Shown piece by piece: positions 26,621 to 33,943 of a DNA stretch of 64,000 bases; the first letter of the stretch is position 1; every line of letters starts with the position of its first letter. Where the stretch lies: NCBI GenBank assembly GCA_964496575.1, contig CAZCAC010000028.1, positions 1 through 64,000 on the forward strand. The letters run 5' to 3'. A model generated the notes under the pieces. The model saw only the letters and a list, made by a program, of their open reading frames with translations, made no database searches and was not told the DNA's origin. The stretch is from CAZCAC01 sp964496575. Lineage in GTDB: Bacteria; Planctomycetota; UBA1135; GCA-002686595. A program made the translations under genes and the position numbers.

Positions 26621-27403
26621 TCACTGGACCATCAAATCGGTGGGCAGGACCTGGCGGATCTTGCCCTTGATCCCGAGGGGGATCTCTCCGACGAATTCCG
26701 GGTCGATAGGGGTCGTGTCGACGTAGAGCACGGCGCCGTCTGCTGAGAGGACCTTCACGTTCGGATCACCCTCCTCGAAGGTCACCTCCGGACCGTCGTC
26801 GATCTTCAGCGTCCTCTTGGTGGCGTCGACGTGCAGTACGTGATCGTGGAAGTGTCCACGGAAGGTGTTCTGATCACTCGTCAAACCCGGCCGCAGCCCC
26901 GACTCGTCGTCGATGTCCAGGGGCAGGCTCGTATCGCCGATGTGGACCGGGAAGATGATCGGATCGAGCGCGTCGCGCAGCTCCTCCATGAAGGTCGACT
27001 CGCCGACCTCGCCGTAGATGCCGTCGAGGTTCGTCGACGTGGAGACCCGGAAGACCTCCCTGTACGCGGAGGGCCTATAGAGCTCGTCTACCGAGCGGCT
27101 CGCCACGTACCCCTTCTCGTACGCGTAGTAGAAGACATCCGGGGTCATCTGGAGGAATCGCGTGCGGCCCTGGACCTGGATGTTGCAGTGGAACTGTTCC
27201 TCGAAGAGCGGGAACGTGAAAGGGCCCTCGAGGATCGGCTTCACGTCGGCCGACGGCATCGCCATCATCGCGGCTATGGCGCCTGTAGCGACGACTGCGC
27301 CGACACTTCCGCCGAGCATGATCTTCTTCTTCTTGGCCTGGGCTTCCGGCGAATCGGATTCCTCGGCTTCGTCCTTCTCGGCATCTTCAGGGTCTTCGGC
27401 CAT
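26621..27403 (-). CDS. fliL: FliL-like stator-associated membrane protein, extended
   Basis: FliL rings surround stator units and support torque. The 260-residue product has an acidic cytoplasmic N-terminus (residues 1-25), one membrane helix ('IMLGGSVGAVVATGAIAAMM') and a periplasmic domain with FliL-like strands ('FTFPLFEEQFHCNIQVQGR', 'FMEELRDALDPIIFPVHIG'). About 90 C-terminal residues ('LHVDATKRTLKIDDGPEVTF' onward) have no counterpart in ordinary FliL (about 150-180 aa). The position between motB and fliM supports the call. Similarity is weak enough that a FliL-analogous but distinct protein remains possible. Confidence 0.65.
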   Translation of the reverse strand: MAEDPEDAEKDEAEESDSPEAQAKKKKIMLGGSVGAVVATGAIAAMMAMPSADVKPILEGPFTFPLFEEQFHCNIQVQGRTRFLQMTPDVFYYAYEKGYVASRSVDELYRPSAYREVFRVSTSTNLDGIYGEVGESTFMEELRDALDPIIFPVHIGDTSLPLDIDDESGLRPGLTSDQNTFRGHFHDHVLHVDATKRTLKIDDGPEVTFEEGDPNVKVLSADGAVLYVDTTPIDPEFVGEIPLGIKGKIRQVLPTDLMVQ

Positions 27404-27411
27404 GACGGTTC

Positions 27412-28110
27412 TCAGCGATTCAGGGTGCGACTGGCGGGGGTCACCAGCCGGATATCAACGGTTTGGTTGTTCTGGCCCTCGCCGTCCAGTTCGACGAACC
27501 AGGCGCGGGCCTCCAGGCGATCGGGAGCGAAGCCATACTCCTCGATCAGGTGCTCTCGAACGGCGTGCGCCCGGGCGATCGCCAGGTGCTGGTTGTTGCC
27601 GAGGAACGAGGATGCGGCATCGTCGGCGTGCCCCTCGATCAACAGCAATTGACCGTACTTGGGTTCGAGCGAGGGAGCGAGCCTGTCCATGAATACGAGG
27701 GCGCTCGGAGTCAGCTCCGCGGAGTCCGCAAGGAACTCGGCGACTCGCGGATAGGGGAGCTCGTCGTGAGGCTTCAGCGACTCGATGAGCTTGCTCTTGA
27801 TCAGCTCCAGGTTGGAAGCCTCGAGGTGATCGGTGCGGCGCTCGGGGTCCTGCTCCTCGGGCAGGTTGAACTTCCGCCGAACGTTGTCGAAGATCTCCGC
27901 CTTGTCCTGACCGGACATGATCCCGTCCAGGCCGTGGGTCTTGATGGCCACGATGAAGGAACCCAGTCCCTTGGCGATCAGCCCGGCGTTCCGCTCCTTG
28001 GCCATCGACACCAGGAGGATGAAGAAGGTCAGGATCAGCGTCATCATGTCGCAGAACGACACCATGTAGGCCGGCGGCCCCGCCTTCTTGGGCGGCTTGA
28101 ACTCACCCAT
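27412..28110 (-). CDS. Second MotB-like stator protein with altered OmpA-like domain
   Basis: The 232-residue product has the stator helix 'VSFCDMMTLILTFFILLVS', with the proton-channel Asp in 'FCDMM', and an OmpA-like C-terminal domain. That domain departs from MotB: 'IEGHADDAASS' replaces the usual IEGHTD, and 'NNQTVDIRL' replaces NRRVEI, so residues that contact peptidoglycan are changed. The start overlaps the preceding motB by eight bases. Only one motA is present. The two MotB proteins could form mixed stators, or this one may have a separate role. Confidence 0.85.
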   Translation of the reverse strand: MGEFKPPKKAGPPAYMVSFCDMMTLILTFFILLVSMAKERNAGLIAKGLGSFIVAIKTHGLDGIMSGQDKAEIFDNVRRKFNLPEEQDPERRTDHLEASNLELIKSKLIESLKPHDELPYPRVAEFLADSAELTPSALVFMDRLAPSLEPKYGQLLLIEGHADDAASSFLGNNQHLAIARAHAVREHLIEEYGFAPDRLEARAWFVELDGEGQNNQTVDIRLVTPASRTLNR

Positions 28111-28879
28111 TGGACACGGGGCTGGGGCCGGGTCGCAACGCGGCGGCGCGAACCTGACTGAGGGACATGACGCGGATCTCTACCCGACGATTGCTCTTGC
28201 GCCCTTCGGGGGTGTCGTTCGGCTCCAGCGGGGCGGCATCACCGTGCCCGGCGGTCTGGATGTTCAGCGGGTTCAGGTTGCTGGCTCCGATCATCGCCGA
28301 CGCCACCGATCCGGCCCGGGCGGCGCTGAGCGCGATCGCGTTCGGGTAGAGCTGGGTGCACTTGAAGTGATCGTCGGTGTGACCCTCGATCAGAACGGTG
28401 TAGGGGTAGTGCTCGAGCACGCGGGCGAGCTCTTCCACCGCGGAGCGAAGGTGCTCAGAAAGCTCGGTCGAGCCGGGAGCGAACGTGGCGCGGTCGTCGA
28501 AGCGGATGACCAGCCCGTCCTCGATGCTGTTGAGGTCGACCTCCGTGTGCTCGTCCGTGTTCTTCTGGCCCATCTCCTCTAGGTTCTCGAGCAGCTCCGA
28601 GGCCGGTCGCGCGTGGGGAATCTGCGCCCCACGCCTGGCGTCCTTGGCCATCATCACGTCGACTTCGGGCGGATCGACGGCGGAGGCTCCCTTCCCAGTG
28701 GTCAACACACCCGTCGTGGCCAGGATCTTCTTGCCGCTCTTGAAGGCGTCGAGTGCGTCCAGGCTGGAGAAGGTCATCAGCAGGATGAAGAAGGTGACCA
28801 GGAGCGAGATCATGTCCGCGAAGGTGACGATCCAGTCAGGCGCACTGGGCGGCCCGTTCTCTTCACGTTTCTTGCCCAT
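28103..28879 (-). CDS. motB: Flagellar motor protein MotB
   Basis: MotB anchors the stator to peptidoglycan and carries the ion-path Asp. The 258-residue protein shows 'IVTFADMISLLVTFFILLM' (Asp in 'FADM'), a linker and plug region, and a canonical OmpA-like domain ('ATFAPGSTELSEHLRSAVEE', 'TVLIEGHTDDHF', 'ALSAARAGSVASAM', 'EGRKSNRRVEIRV'). It lies 18 bases after motA. Whether the ion is H+ or Na+ cannot be told from sequence. Confidence 0.95.
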   Translation of the reverse strand: MGKKREENGPPSAPDWIVTFADMISLLVTFFILLMTFSSLDALDAFKSGKKILATTGVLTTGKGASAVDPPEVDVMMAKDARRGAQIPHARPASELLENLEEMGQKNTDEHTEVDLNSIEDGLVIRFDDRATFAPGSTELSEHLRSAVEELARVLEHYPYTVLIEGHTDDHFKCTQLYPNAIALSAARAGSVASAMIGASNLNPLNIQTAGHGDAAPLEPNDTPEGRKSNRRVEIRVMSLSQVRAAALRPGPSPVSNG

Positions 28880-28897
28880 GACTTCACCTCCGACGGG

Positions 28898-29665
28898 TCA
28901 GACTTCCACGCTCTCGCGGAGGTTGGGGGAGAGGAAGCCCTTCAGCTTCTCCTTGATCAGAGCCGGCTTCTCGCCGGACTGGATGGCGACGATCCCCTCG
29001 ATCATCAGCTCGCGCAGGAGCCCTTCGCGGTTCGCCAGCTGATCGAGCTTGCCGGAGAGCGGCAGGAACAGCATGTTGGCGAGCATCGCGCCGTAGAGCG
29101 TCGTCAGGAGCGCGGTGGCCATCCCTTGCCCGATCATCGACGGGTCGGAGAGGTTCTGGAGCATCTGCACCAGGCCGACCAGCGTTCCGATCATCCCGAA
29201 GGCGGGGGCGAAGGAGCCCATCTGGTCCATCAGCTTCTTGCCGGTGGAGTGACGCTGGCGCTGCCAGTCCGCCTCGAGATCCATGATGTCGCGGACGGTC
29301 TTGTCGTCGAAACCGTCGATGACCAGCTGGATGCCCTTGGAGAAGAAGGCATCGTCCACGTCCTGGAGCTTGGACTCGAGAGCCAGCAGCCCCTCCTTGC
29401 GGGCCAGGTTCGCGTACTCGACGATCCGTTCGATCTCCTCGGAAGGCGTGGCCGACTTGTTGAAGGCCGTGACCATCATCACCTTGGCGATCGATTTCAC
29501 CTCGCTGGCCGGGAAGCTCATCATCGTCACCGCGAAGGTCCCGCCGAAGACGATGACCATCGAGGGGACGTGGATGAAGATCGCCACGCCGCCCGGCCCG
29601 ATGGCCATGGCGCAGACCACGAGGCCGAGACCGAGGATGGTGCCGATGATTGTTGCGAGATCCAT
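28898..29665 (-). CDS. motA: Flagellar motor protein MotA
   Basis: MotA surrounds MotB and turns against FliG. The 255-residue product has four membrane segments: 'DLATIIGTILGLGLVVCAMA', 'IFIHVPSMVIVFGGTFAVTM', and a C-terminal pair around 'FAPAFGMIGTLVGLVQML' and 'MATALLTTLYGAMLANMLFL'. The cytoplasmic loop lies between 'VKSIAKVMMVTAFNKSATP' and 'MDLEADWQRQRHSTGKKLM'. The 'GMIGTLVGL' motif is diagnostic. It is first in its operon, with a sigma-28-like promoter 42 bases upstream. Confidence 0.96.
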   Translation of the reverse strand: MDLATIIGTILGLGLVVCAMAIGPGGVAIFIHVPSMVIVFGGTFAVTMMSFPASEVKSIAKVMMVTAFNKSATPSEEIERIVEYANLARKEGLLALESKLQDVDDAFFSKGIQLVIDGFDDKTVRDIMDLEADWQRQRHSTGKKLMDQMGSFAPAFGMIGTLVGLVQMLQNLSDPSMIGQGMATALLTTLYGAMLANMLFLPLSGKLDQLANREGLLRELMIEGIVAIQSGEKPALIKEKLKGFLSPNLRESVEV

Positions 29666-29834
29666 GGTGGGGACACACCCCGATCAGCGAGGGGGCGCTG
29701 GGTTCCTTATCGACAGCGGGGGGCTTGGGCTTGAAGGTCGGGGGGAGGCCGTCTCATCCCTAACCTGTTTTCGAATAGACGGTTACGGTCAGCGGTGGGG
29801 CGGGGTGCTCCAGCCCGGGAGGGGCCTCGCGGGA
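29666..29834. other. Intergenic region upstream of motA
   Basis: 169 bases between the end of the basal-body operon and motA, both on the minus strand. It contains the sigma-28-like promoter at 29707-29734. No clear terminator for the upstream operon is visible. Confidence 0.5.
29707..29734 (-). promoter_or_regulatory. Sigma-28-like promoter of motA operon
   Basis: On the minus strand, TCAAG (29734-29730), 15 bases, then GTCGATAA (29714-29707). The -10 matches the FliA consensus GCCGATAA in seven of eight positions, and the -35 resembles the CAAG/TAAA element at the normal spacing. The predicted start is near 29700, giving a 35-base leader before motA. Confidence 0.6.
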
Positions 29835-30557
29835 TCAGGGGATCTGGGCGGCCTGTCGATAGGCGTCGATGTACTTCCGGCGATCCTCGGGGGCGAGCTC
29901 GAGCAGGATCTCTCCGGCCAGCTTCTCGTCGAGCTCGCGGAGGATCACCGCGGCGCTCGCGGGCTCCTCGTCGGCGATCAGGGGGGCGATGTCCTTCGCT
30001 TCGCCCCCCTCCCAGAGCTCGGCCAGGTCCTTCCAGCCCTGCACCTCCCGCTCGTCGTGAGCCTGTTCGTCGCGCACGAGCTCCGCTTGGCGCAGGTCGA
30101 GCGCGCTCTCCAGCTCCTCGAGCTTGGTCCGCATGCCCACCAGCTCGGCGTACTGGTCGGTGATGTGCTGCTCCCGCTCGTCGAGCTCCAGCTCGCGAAC
30201 GCGCAGCTTCTCCCGCTCCAGGGTGTTCTCCCGGATCTGGTCGGTCAGCTCCTTCTGGAGGTTGTGCAGCTCACCTCCGGTGAAGGGGGCGGGGAGACTC
30301 CACGAGCCCAGGAGCCCGGCGTTGCGCATCAACGCCTCCGTGCCGGAGACCGGTTCCGCCGCGGCGTCGTCCTCGGTGCCCGGCTCGGATCCGCCGTCGG
30401 CGACCTCCTCGGTCCCCTCCGGTGGATCGATGAACATTCCGATGCCGGCGACTTCGTGCAGCGGCGCTCCGGAGAACACCGCGACCATGGTGAAGGTCAC
30501 TCCGAAGAGGCCCAGGCCCGCCGCGCCCATCAGGGACAGTTTCAGGTACTTGTTCAT
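29835..30557 (-). CDS. MotE-like protein with MgtE_N-like C-terminus
   Basis: The 240-residue product (ATG 30557; ATG 30563 also possible) has one N-terminal membrane helix ('LSLMGAAGLGLFGVTFTMVAV') and an acidic linker. A long coiled coil (about residues 95-165, 'REKLRVRELELDEREQHI') follows, then a C-terminal helical repeat ('EEPASAAVILRELDEKLAG', 'ILLELAPEDRRKYIDAY') of the MgtE_N/FliG type. This layout matches MotE-type chaperones of MotC and related FliJ-adjacent proteins. It overlaps the fliJ stop by one base and closes the basal-body operon. The exact role is inferred from layout. Confidence 0.72.
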   Translation of the reverse strand: MNKYLKLSLMGAAGLGLFGVTFTMVAVFSGAPLHEVAGIGMFIDPPEGTEEVADGGSEPGTEDDAAAEPVSGTEALMRNAGLLGSWSLPAPFTGGELHNLQKELTDQIRENTLEREKLRVRELELDEREQHITDQYAELVGMRTKLEELESALDLRQAELVRDEQAHDEREVQGWKDLAELWEGGEAKDIAPLIADEEPASAAVILRELDEKLAGEILLELAPEDRRKYIDAYRQAAQIP

Positions 30558-31069
30558 CAGCATTCGGCGCGAAGGCGCCGGGGTTCACGGGTTGATTCGA
30601 CGAAGCTCCCGAGCGGGCCGCCCACCGGGGTGCGCGCGGACCGCTCGGAGGCGAGCTGGTCCATCTCCTTGTTCTCCTCCCGCGTCACCTCACGACGGTG
30701 GACGGCGCGAGCCTTCTCCTCCAGCCGCTCGAGGGCGCTGATCTCGACGCGCAACGCCTGCCAGGGCTCTCGCTCCTGGTCGGCAGCGGCGCGCAAGAGC
30801 TCGGCCTGGCGGCGGGATTCCTCGAGGACCGAGTGCAGCCGCTCGATCGATGACTGGATCGACAGCACCTCCCGTGGGGCCAGCTGCGGATCGGTCTGCG
30901 CACGACGCTGATCGTCGGTCGCGGCGGCGATCTCCTCGAGGATCTGTTCCGTTCGTCGCTCGGCGGCGCGGAAGCGATGCTCCGCGCTCTGCCAGCGGGC
31001 ACGCGCGATCTCCTCCTCCGCGGCGCGTACGCGGGCCAGACGAGCCAGCTTGAACTCGAAGGGCTTCAT
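30557..31069 (-). CDS. fliJ: Flagellar export protein FliJ
   Basis: FliJ is the coiled-coil stalk in the FliI ATPase ring. The 170-residue product is almost wholly coiled coil, begins 'MKPFEFKLARLARVRAAEEE' (a FliJ-typical N-terminus), and has 'EEKARAVHRREVTREENKEMD' near the end. ATG 31069 overlaps the fliI stop by four bases. The length and position after fliI make the call secure despite the low conservation of the family. Confidence 0.88.
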   Translation of the reverse strand: MKPFEFKLARLARVRAAEEEIARARWQSAEHRFRAAERRTEQILEEIAAATDDQRRAQTDPQLAPREVLSIQSSIERLHSVLEESRRQAELLRAAADQEREPWQALRVEISALERLEEKARAVHRREVTREENKEMDQLASERSARTPVGGPLGSFVESTREPRRLRAEC

Positions 31070-32388
31070 GCCAGGGCCTCCGGTCCGGCGGCGACGAGGG
31101 CGAGCAGCTCCAGCGTCTCCGCGAAGGACGACAGCTCGTCGGTCCGCTGCTTCAGGAAGGTGTCGATCGCCGGCATGACGGCAATGGCCGCATCGAGCTT
31201 GGGGTTGGAGCCGGCGCGATACGCCCCGATCTCCACCAGGTCCCGGCCCTCCTGCCAGGAAGCGAGGTACTCGCGGATGATCTGCGCGACCTGGCTGTGT
31301 TCCTCGGAGACGAGCTTGGGCATCAGCCGAGAGAGGCTTCCCAGCACGTCCACCGCGGGGTAGTGACCGGACTGGGCGAGGTCGCGGCTGAGGAAGACGT
31401 GACCGTCGAGCAAGCTGCGCATGGTGTCGGCCACCGGCTCGTTCGGGTCGTCTGCGTCGAGCAGGACGGTGACCATGCCGGTGATGCTCCCTCGCTCCGT
31501 GCGACCCATGCGCTCGACGAGCTTGGGCATGGTCGCGAAGAAGCTGGGTGGATAGCCGCGCACCGTCGGCGGCTCGCCGGCGGCCAGACCGATCTCGCGA
31601 CAGGCGGCGGCGAAGCGGGTGACCGAGTCCATCACCAGCAGGACGTTCAGGCCCTCGTCGCGGAAGTGCTCGGCGACGGTCATCGCCACGAACGGCGCCA
31701 GGTAGCGCTCGATCGGAGCCCGGTCGGAGGTGGCGACGACGAGGACCGACTTCTTCCGTCCCTCCTCGCCGAGCACCTCTTCGACGAAGCTTCTCACTTC
31801 TCGACCTCGCTCGCCGACCAGAGCTACCACCACGACATCCGCGTCGGTTCCACGCGTGACCTGTCCGAGCAGTGACGACTTGCCGACCCCGGAACCGGAG
31901 AAGATCCCCAGCCGTTGGCCGCAGCCGACCGTGGCCAGCGCGTCGATCGCGCGCACGCCGGTCTGCAACGGCTCGACGATCGGTGGGCGTGCGAGCGGGT
32001 CGGGGGCTTCTCGGCGAACGGGACGCACACGGGTGGTGCGAATCGGGGCACCTCCGTCGATCGGATTGCCGAAGCCGTCCACCGAGCGGCCCAGGAGCTC
32101 GCGCCCGACCGGTATCGCGAATGAACGGTCGAGAGAGACGACGACCTGCATCGGTGCGATCCCCTCGAGGTCGCCGTGGGGCATGAGCAGCGTGCTGGCG
32201 CCGCGAAAGCCGACGACTTCGGCGTCGATCGGCCCGCGCGAACCTCGTTCGATCCGGCACAGCTCGCCTTGCGCCGCGGGCACGCCGACCGCTTCGATCA
32301 GCACGCCGGAGACGATGTCCACGCGGCCGCGGTAGAAGGGGCGCGCCCCCTCACGGATGTGTTCCCGGCACCGGTCGAGGTCGAGCAT
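31066..32388 (-). CDS. fliI: Flagellum-specific export ATPase FliI
   Basis: FliI powers type III export. The 440-residue product has the F1-beta-like core: Walker A 'LGIFSGSGVGKSSLLGQV', Walker B region 'LNVLLVMDSVTRFAAACRE', the signature 'GEPPTVRGYPPSFFATMPKL' and 'GSITGMVTVLLDADDPNEPV'. ATG 32388 shares one base with the fliH stop. Nothing is missing compared with Salmonella FliI (456 aa). Confidence 0.97.
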   Translation of the reverse strand: MLDLDRCREHIREGARPFYRGRVDIVSGVLIEAVGVPAAQGELCRIERGSRGPIDAEVVGFRGASTLLMPHGDLEGIAPMQVVVSLDRSFAIPVGRELLGRSVDGFGNPIDGGAPIRTTRVRPVRREAPDPLARPPIVEPLQTGVRAIDALATVGCGQRLGIFSGSGVGKSSLLGQVTRGTDADVVVVALVGERGREVRSFVEEVLGEEGRKKSVLVVATSDRAPIERYLAPFVAMTVAEHFRDEGLNVLLVMDSVTRFAAACREIGLAAGEPPTVRGYPPSFFATMPKLVERMGRTERGSITGMVTVLLDADDPNEPVADTMRSLLDGHVFLSRDLAQSGHYPAVDVLGSLSRLMPKLVSEEHSQVAQIIREYLASWQEGRDLVEIGAYRAGSNPKLDAAIAVMPAIDTFLKQRTDELSSFAETLELLALVAAGPEALA

Positions 32389-32924
32389 CACTCCACCTCC
32401 TCGAGGATCCGTTCCCGGATGGTGCGGACACAGGCGTCGATCTCCCGCACCAGGAGGCCTTGATCGGTCTTGACGTGCACGTCGCCGCGCCGCACCGACG
32501 GATCCGATTCGACGGTGGTTCCACTCCGGAACGACATCTTCGCGAGGTGGTTCGCGTCGTGCGGATTGACGTGGATCTCGGTGAGACCGGGTGCGTTGCT
32601 GGTAGCGGCCAGGGTTTCCCGGGTGATGGCGGCGATGTCGTAGTTGCCGCTCGTCAGCTCCACGCGCAAGAGCTCCTGGACGACGCCGAGCGCCAGCTGG
32701 ACGGCGGTTTCGGCGACGGAATCGAGGGCCTCGCGCCGCGTCTCCTCCAGCGACGCACTGGCCGCGTCGAGCAGCTTGGCCGCGTTCTCGGCCGCTTCGA
32801 TCGCCGCCTCCTGCCGGACCGACCGCTCTCTCGCGTCGTGCTCGGCCAGCGAGCCTTCGACGATGCGCACCCCGACCGGGAGGGTCGGGACGTGCACCTG
32901 GGCGCTGTTGCGGTCGAAGCTCAA
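32388..32924 (-). CDS. fliH: Flagellar export stator protein FliH
   Basis: FliH is the peripheral stalk that docks FliI to the C ring. The 178-residue product has an N-terminal helix-rich region with Ala/Glu heptads ('EAAENAAKLLDAASASLEE'). The C-terminal V-ATPase-E-like domain contains 'LALGVVQELLRVELTSGNY', 'EIHVNPHDANHLAKMS' and 'GDVHVKTDQGLLVREIDAC'. The start is read as TTG 32924, which overlaps the fliG stop (TTGA). It lies between fliG and fliI in canonical order. Confidence 0.9.
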   Translation of the reverse strand: MSFDRNSAQVHVPTLPVGVRIVEGSLAEHDARERSVRQEAAIEAAENAAKLLDAASASLEETRREALDSVAETAVQLALGVVQELLRVELTSGNYDIAAITRETLAATSNAPGLTEIHVNPHDANHLAKMSFRSGTTVESDPSVRRGDVHVKTDQGLLVREIDACVRTIRERILEEVE

Positions 32925-33943
32925 GTGACCATCTCCTCGCCGCCGCGGGAGGGCTGGAACTCACCGGAGTCGATCAGCGCGTGGACCGCCTTGAGCAACT
33001 CTCCGCGGGCGAAGAGAACCTCGGACATGGGGATGGCGCCGGCGAGCTCTCGCTCCTCGACCACCATCGCCTTGACGCGAGAGCTCAGGTTGGCGGTGAC
33101 GTTTTCCTCCACCTCCGCAGAACACGCCTTGAGTGCGATCGCCAGGGTTCGGGTGTCGACCGACGCGAGGATCTTCTGCATCGCTCGCTTGTCGACCTCG
33201 GCGAGGTCTTTCCAGGTGAACATGAACTCACGGATCTCCGTGACCATGTCCTCGCCCTCTCTCTCCAGTCCTTCCAGGACCGAGCGCTCCAAGTCCGGGC
33301 TGGTGAAGTTGAGCATCTCCGCGATCGTCTTCAGCCTGGACGAAGGGTCGGGCGGCGCCGGACTCTCGGAGAGGACCCGCAGGCGCACCTCGAGGTTGCG
33401 ACCGATACTCTTCAACGTCTCCGCTCCCGGAGGCGTCAGGTTCGCCATTATCGTCACCGCTTCCAGGGCAAACTCGGGATCCAGCTCACTGATGATGTTC
33501 GCCGAGGTGCTCGGATCGAGGTGGCTGAGCACGATGGCCGCGGCCGAAGGTGTCTCCTGGGCGAGGGCTGCTCCGATCGTCTCGGGGTGGTAGGTCTCGG
33601 CGGCTTCGAACGGTCGCTCGTTCTCCCGGCGCCGGCGCATCTCCTCCATCACCTCGGCCGCGCGCTCGGAGCCGAAGGCCTCCTCGAGCATCAGCTGCAG
33701 CTGTGAGGTATTGGGGGCGTGGATCTTCGGGCGGGAGTTGATCCGCCGGGCGATATCCTCGTAGAGGCGATCGACCGATTCGAGGTCGGAGAAGCGGTCG
33801 CCGAGCTTGGTCATCGCCTCGGCGACGTTGGAGACGAGGTTCGTGTCGAGCTCACGGAGCAGCTCGAGTGCCGCCTCCTGGTCGAGGCTCAGCAAGAACG
33901 CGGCGATCTTGTGGACGCCGTAAGTTTCCTTGCCGTCTGCCAT
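32921..33943 (-). CDS. fliG: Flagellar rotor protein FliG
   Basis: FliG transmits torque from MotA. The 340-residue protein has the N-domain ('IAAFLLSLDQEAALELLREL'), the middle ARM domain ('ETPSAAAIVLSHLDPSTSAN') and the C-domain with the charged torque helix region ('FTWKDLAEVDKRAMQKILAS', 'LSSRVKAMVVEERELAGAIP'). ATG 33943 shares one base with the fliF stop. The length matches the family (about 335). Confidence 0.96.
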   Translation of the reverse strand: MADGKETYGVHKIAAFLLSLDQEAALELLRELDTNLVSNVAEAMTKLGDRFSDLESVDRLYEDIARRINSRPKIHAPNTSQLQLMLEEAFGSERAAEVMEEMRRRRENERPFEAAETYHPETIGAALAQETPSAAAIVLSHLDPSTSANIISELDPEFALEAVTIMANLTPPGAETLKSIGRNLEVRLRVLSESPAPPDPSSRLKTIAEMLNFTSPDLERSVLEGLEREGEDMVTEIREFMFTWKDLAEVDKRAMQKILASVDTRTLAIALKACSAEVEENVTANLSSRVKAMVVEERELAGAIPMSEVLFARGELLKAVHALIDSGEFQPSRGGEEMVT

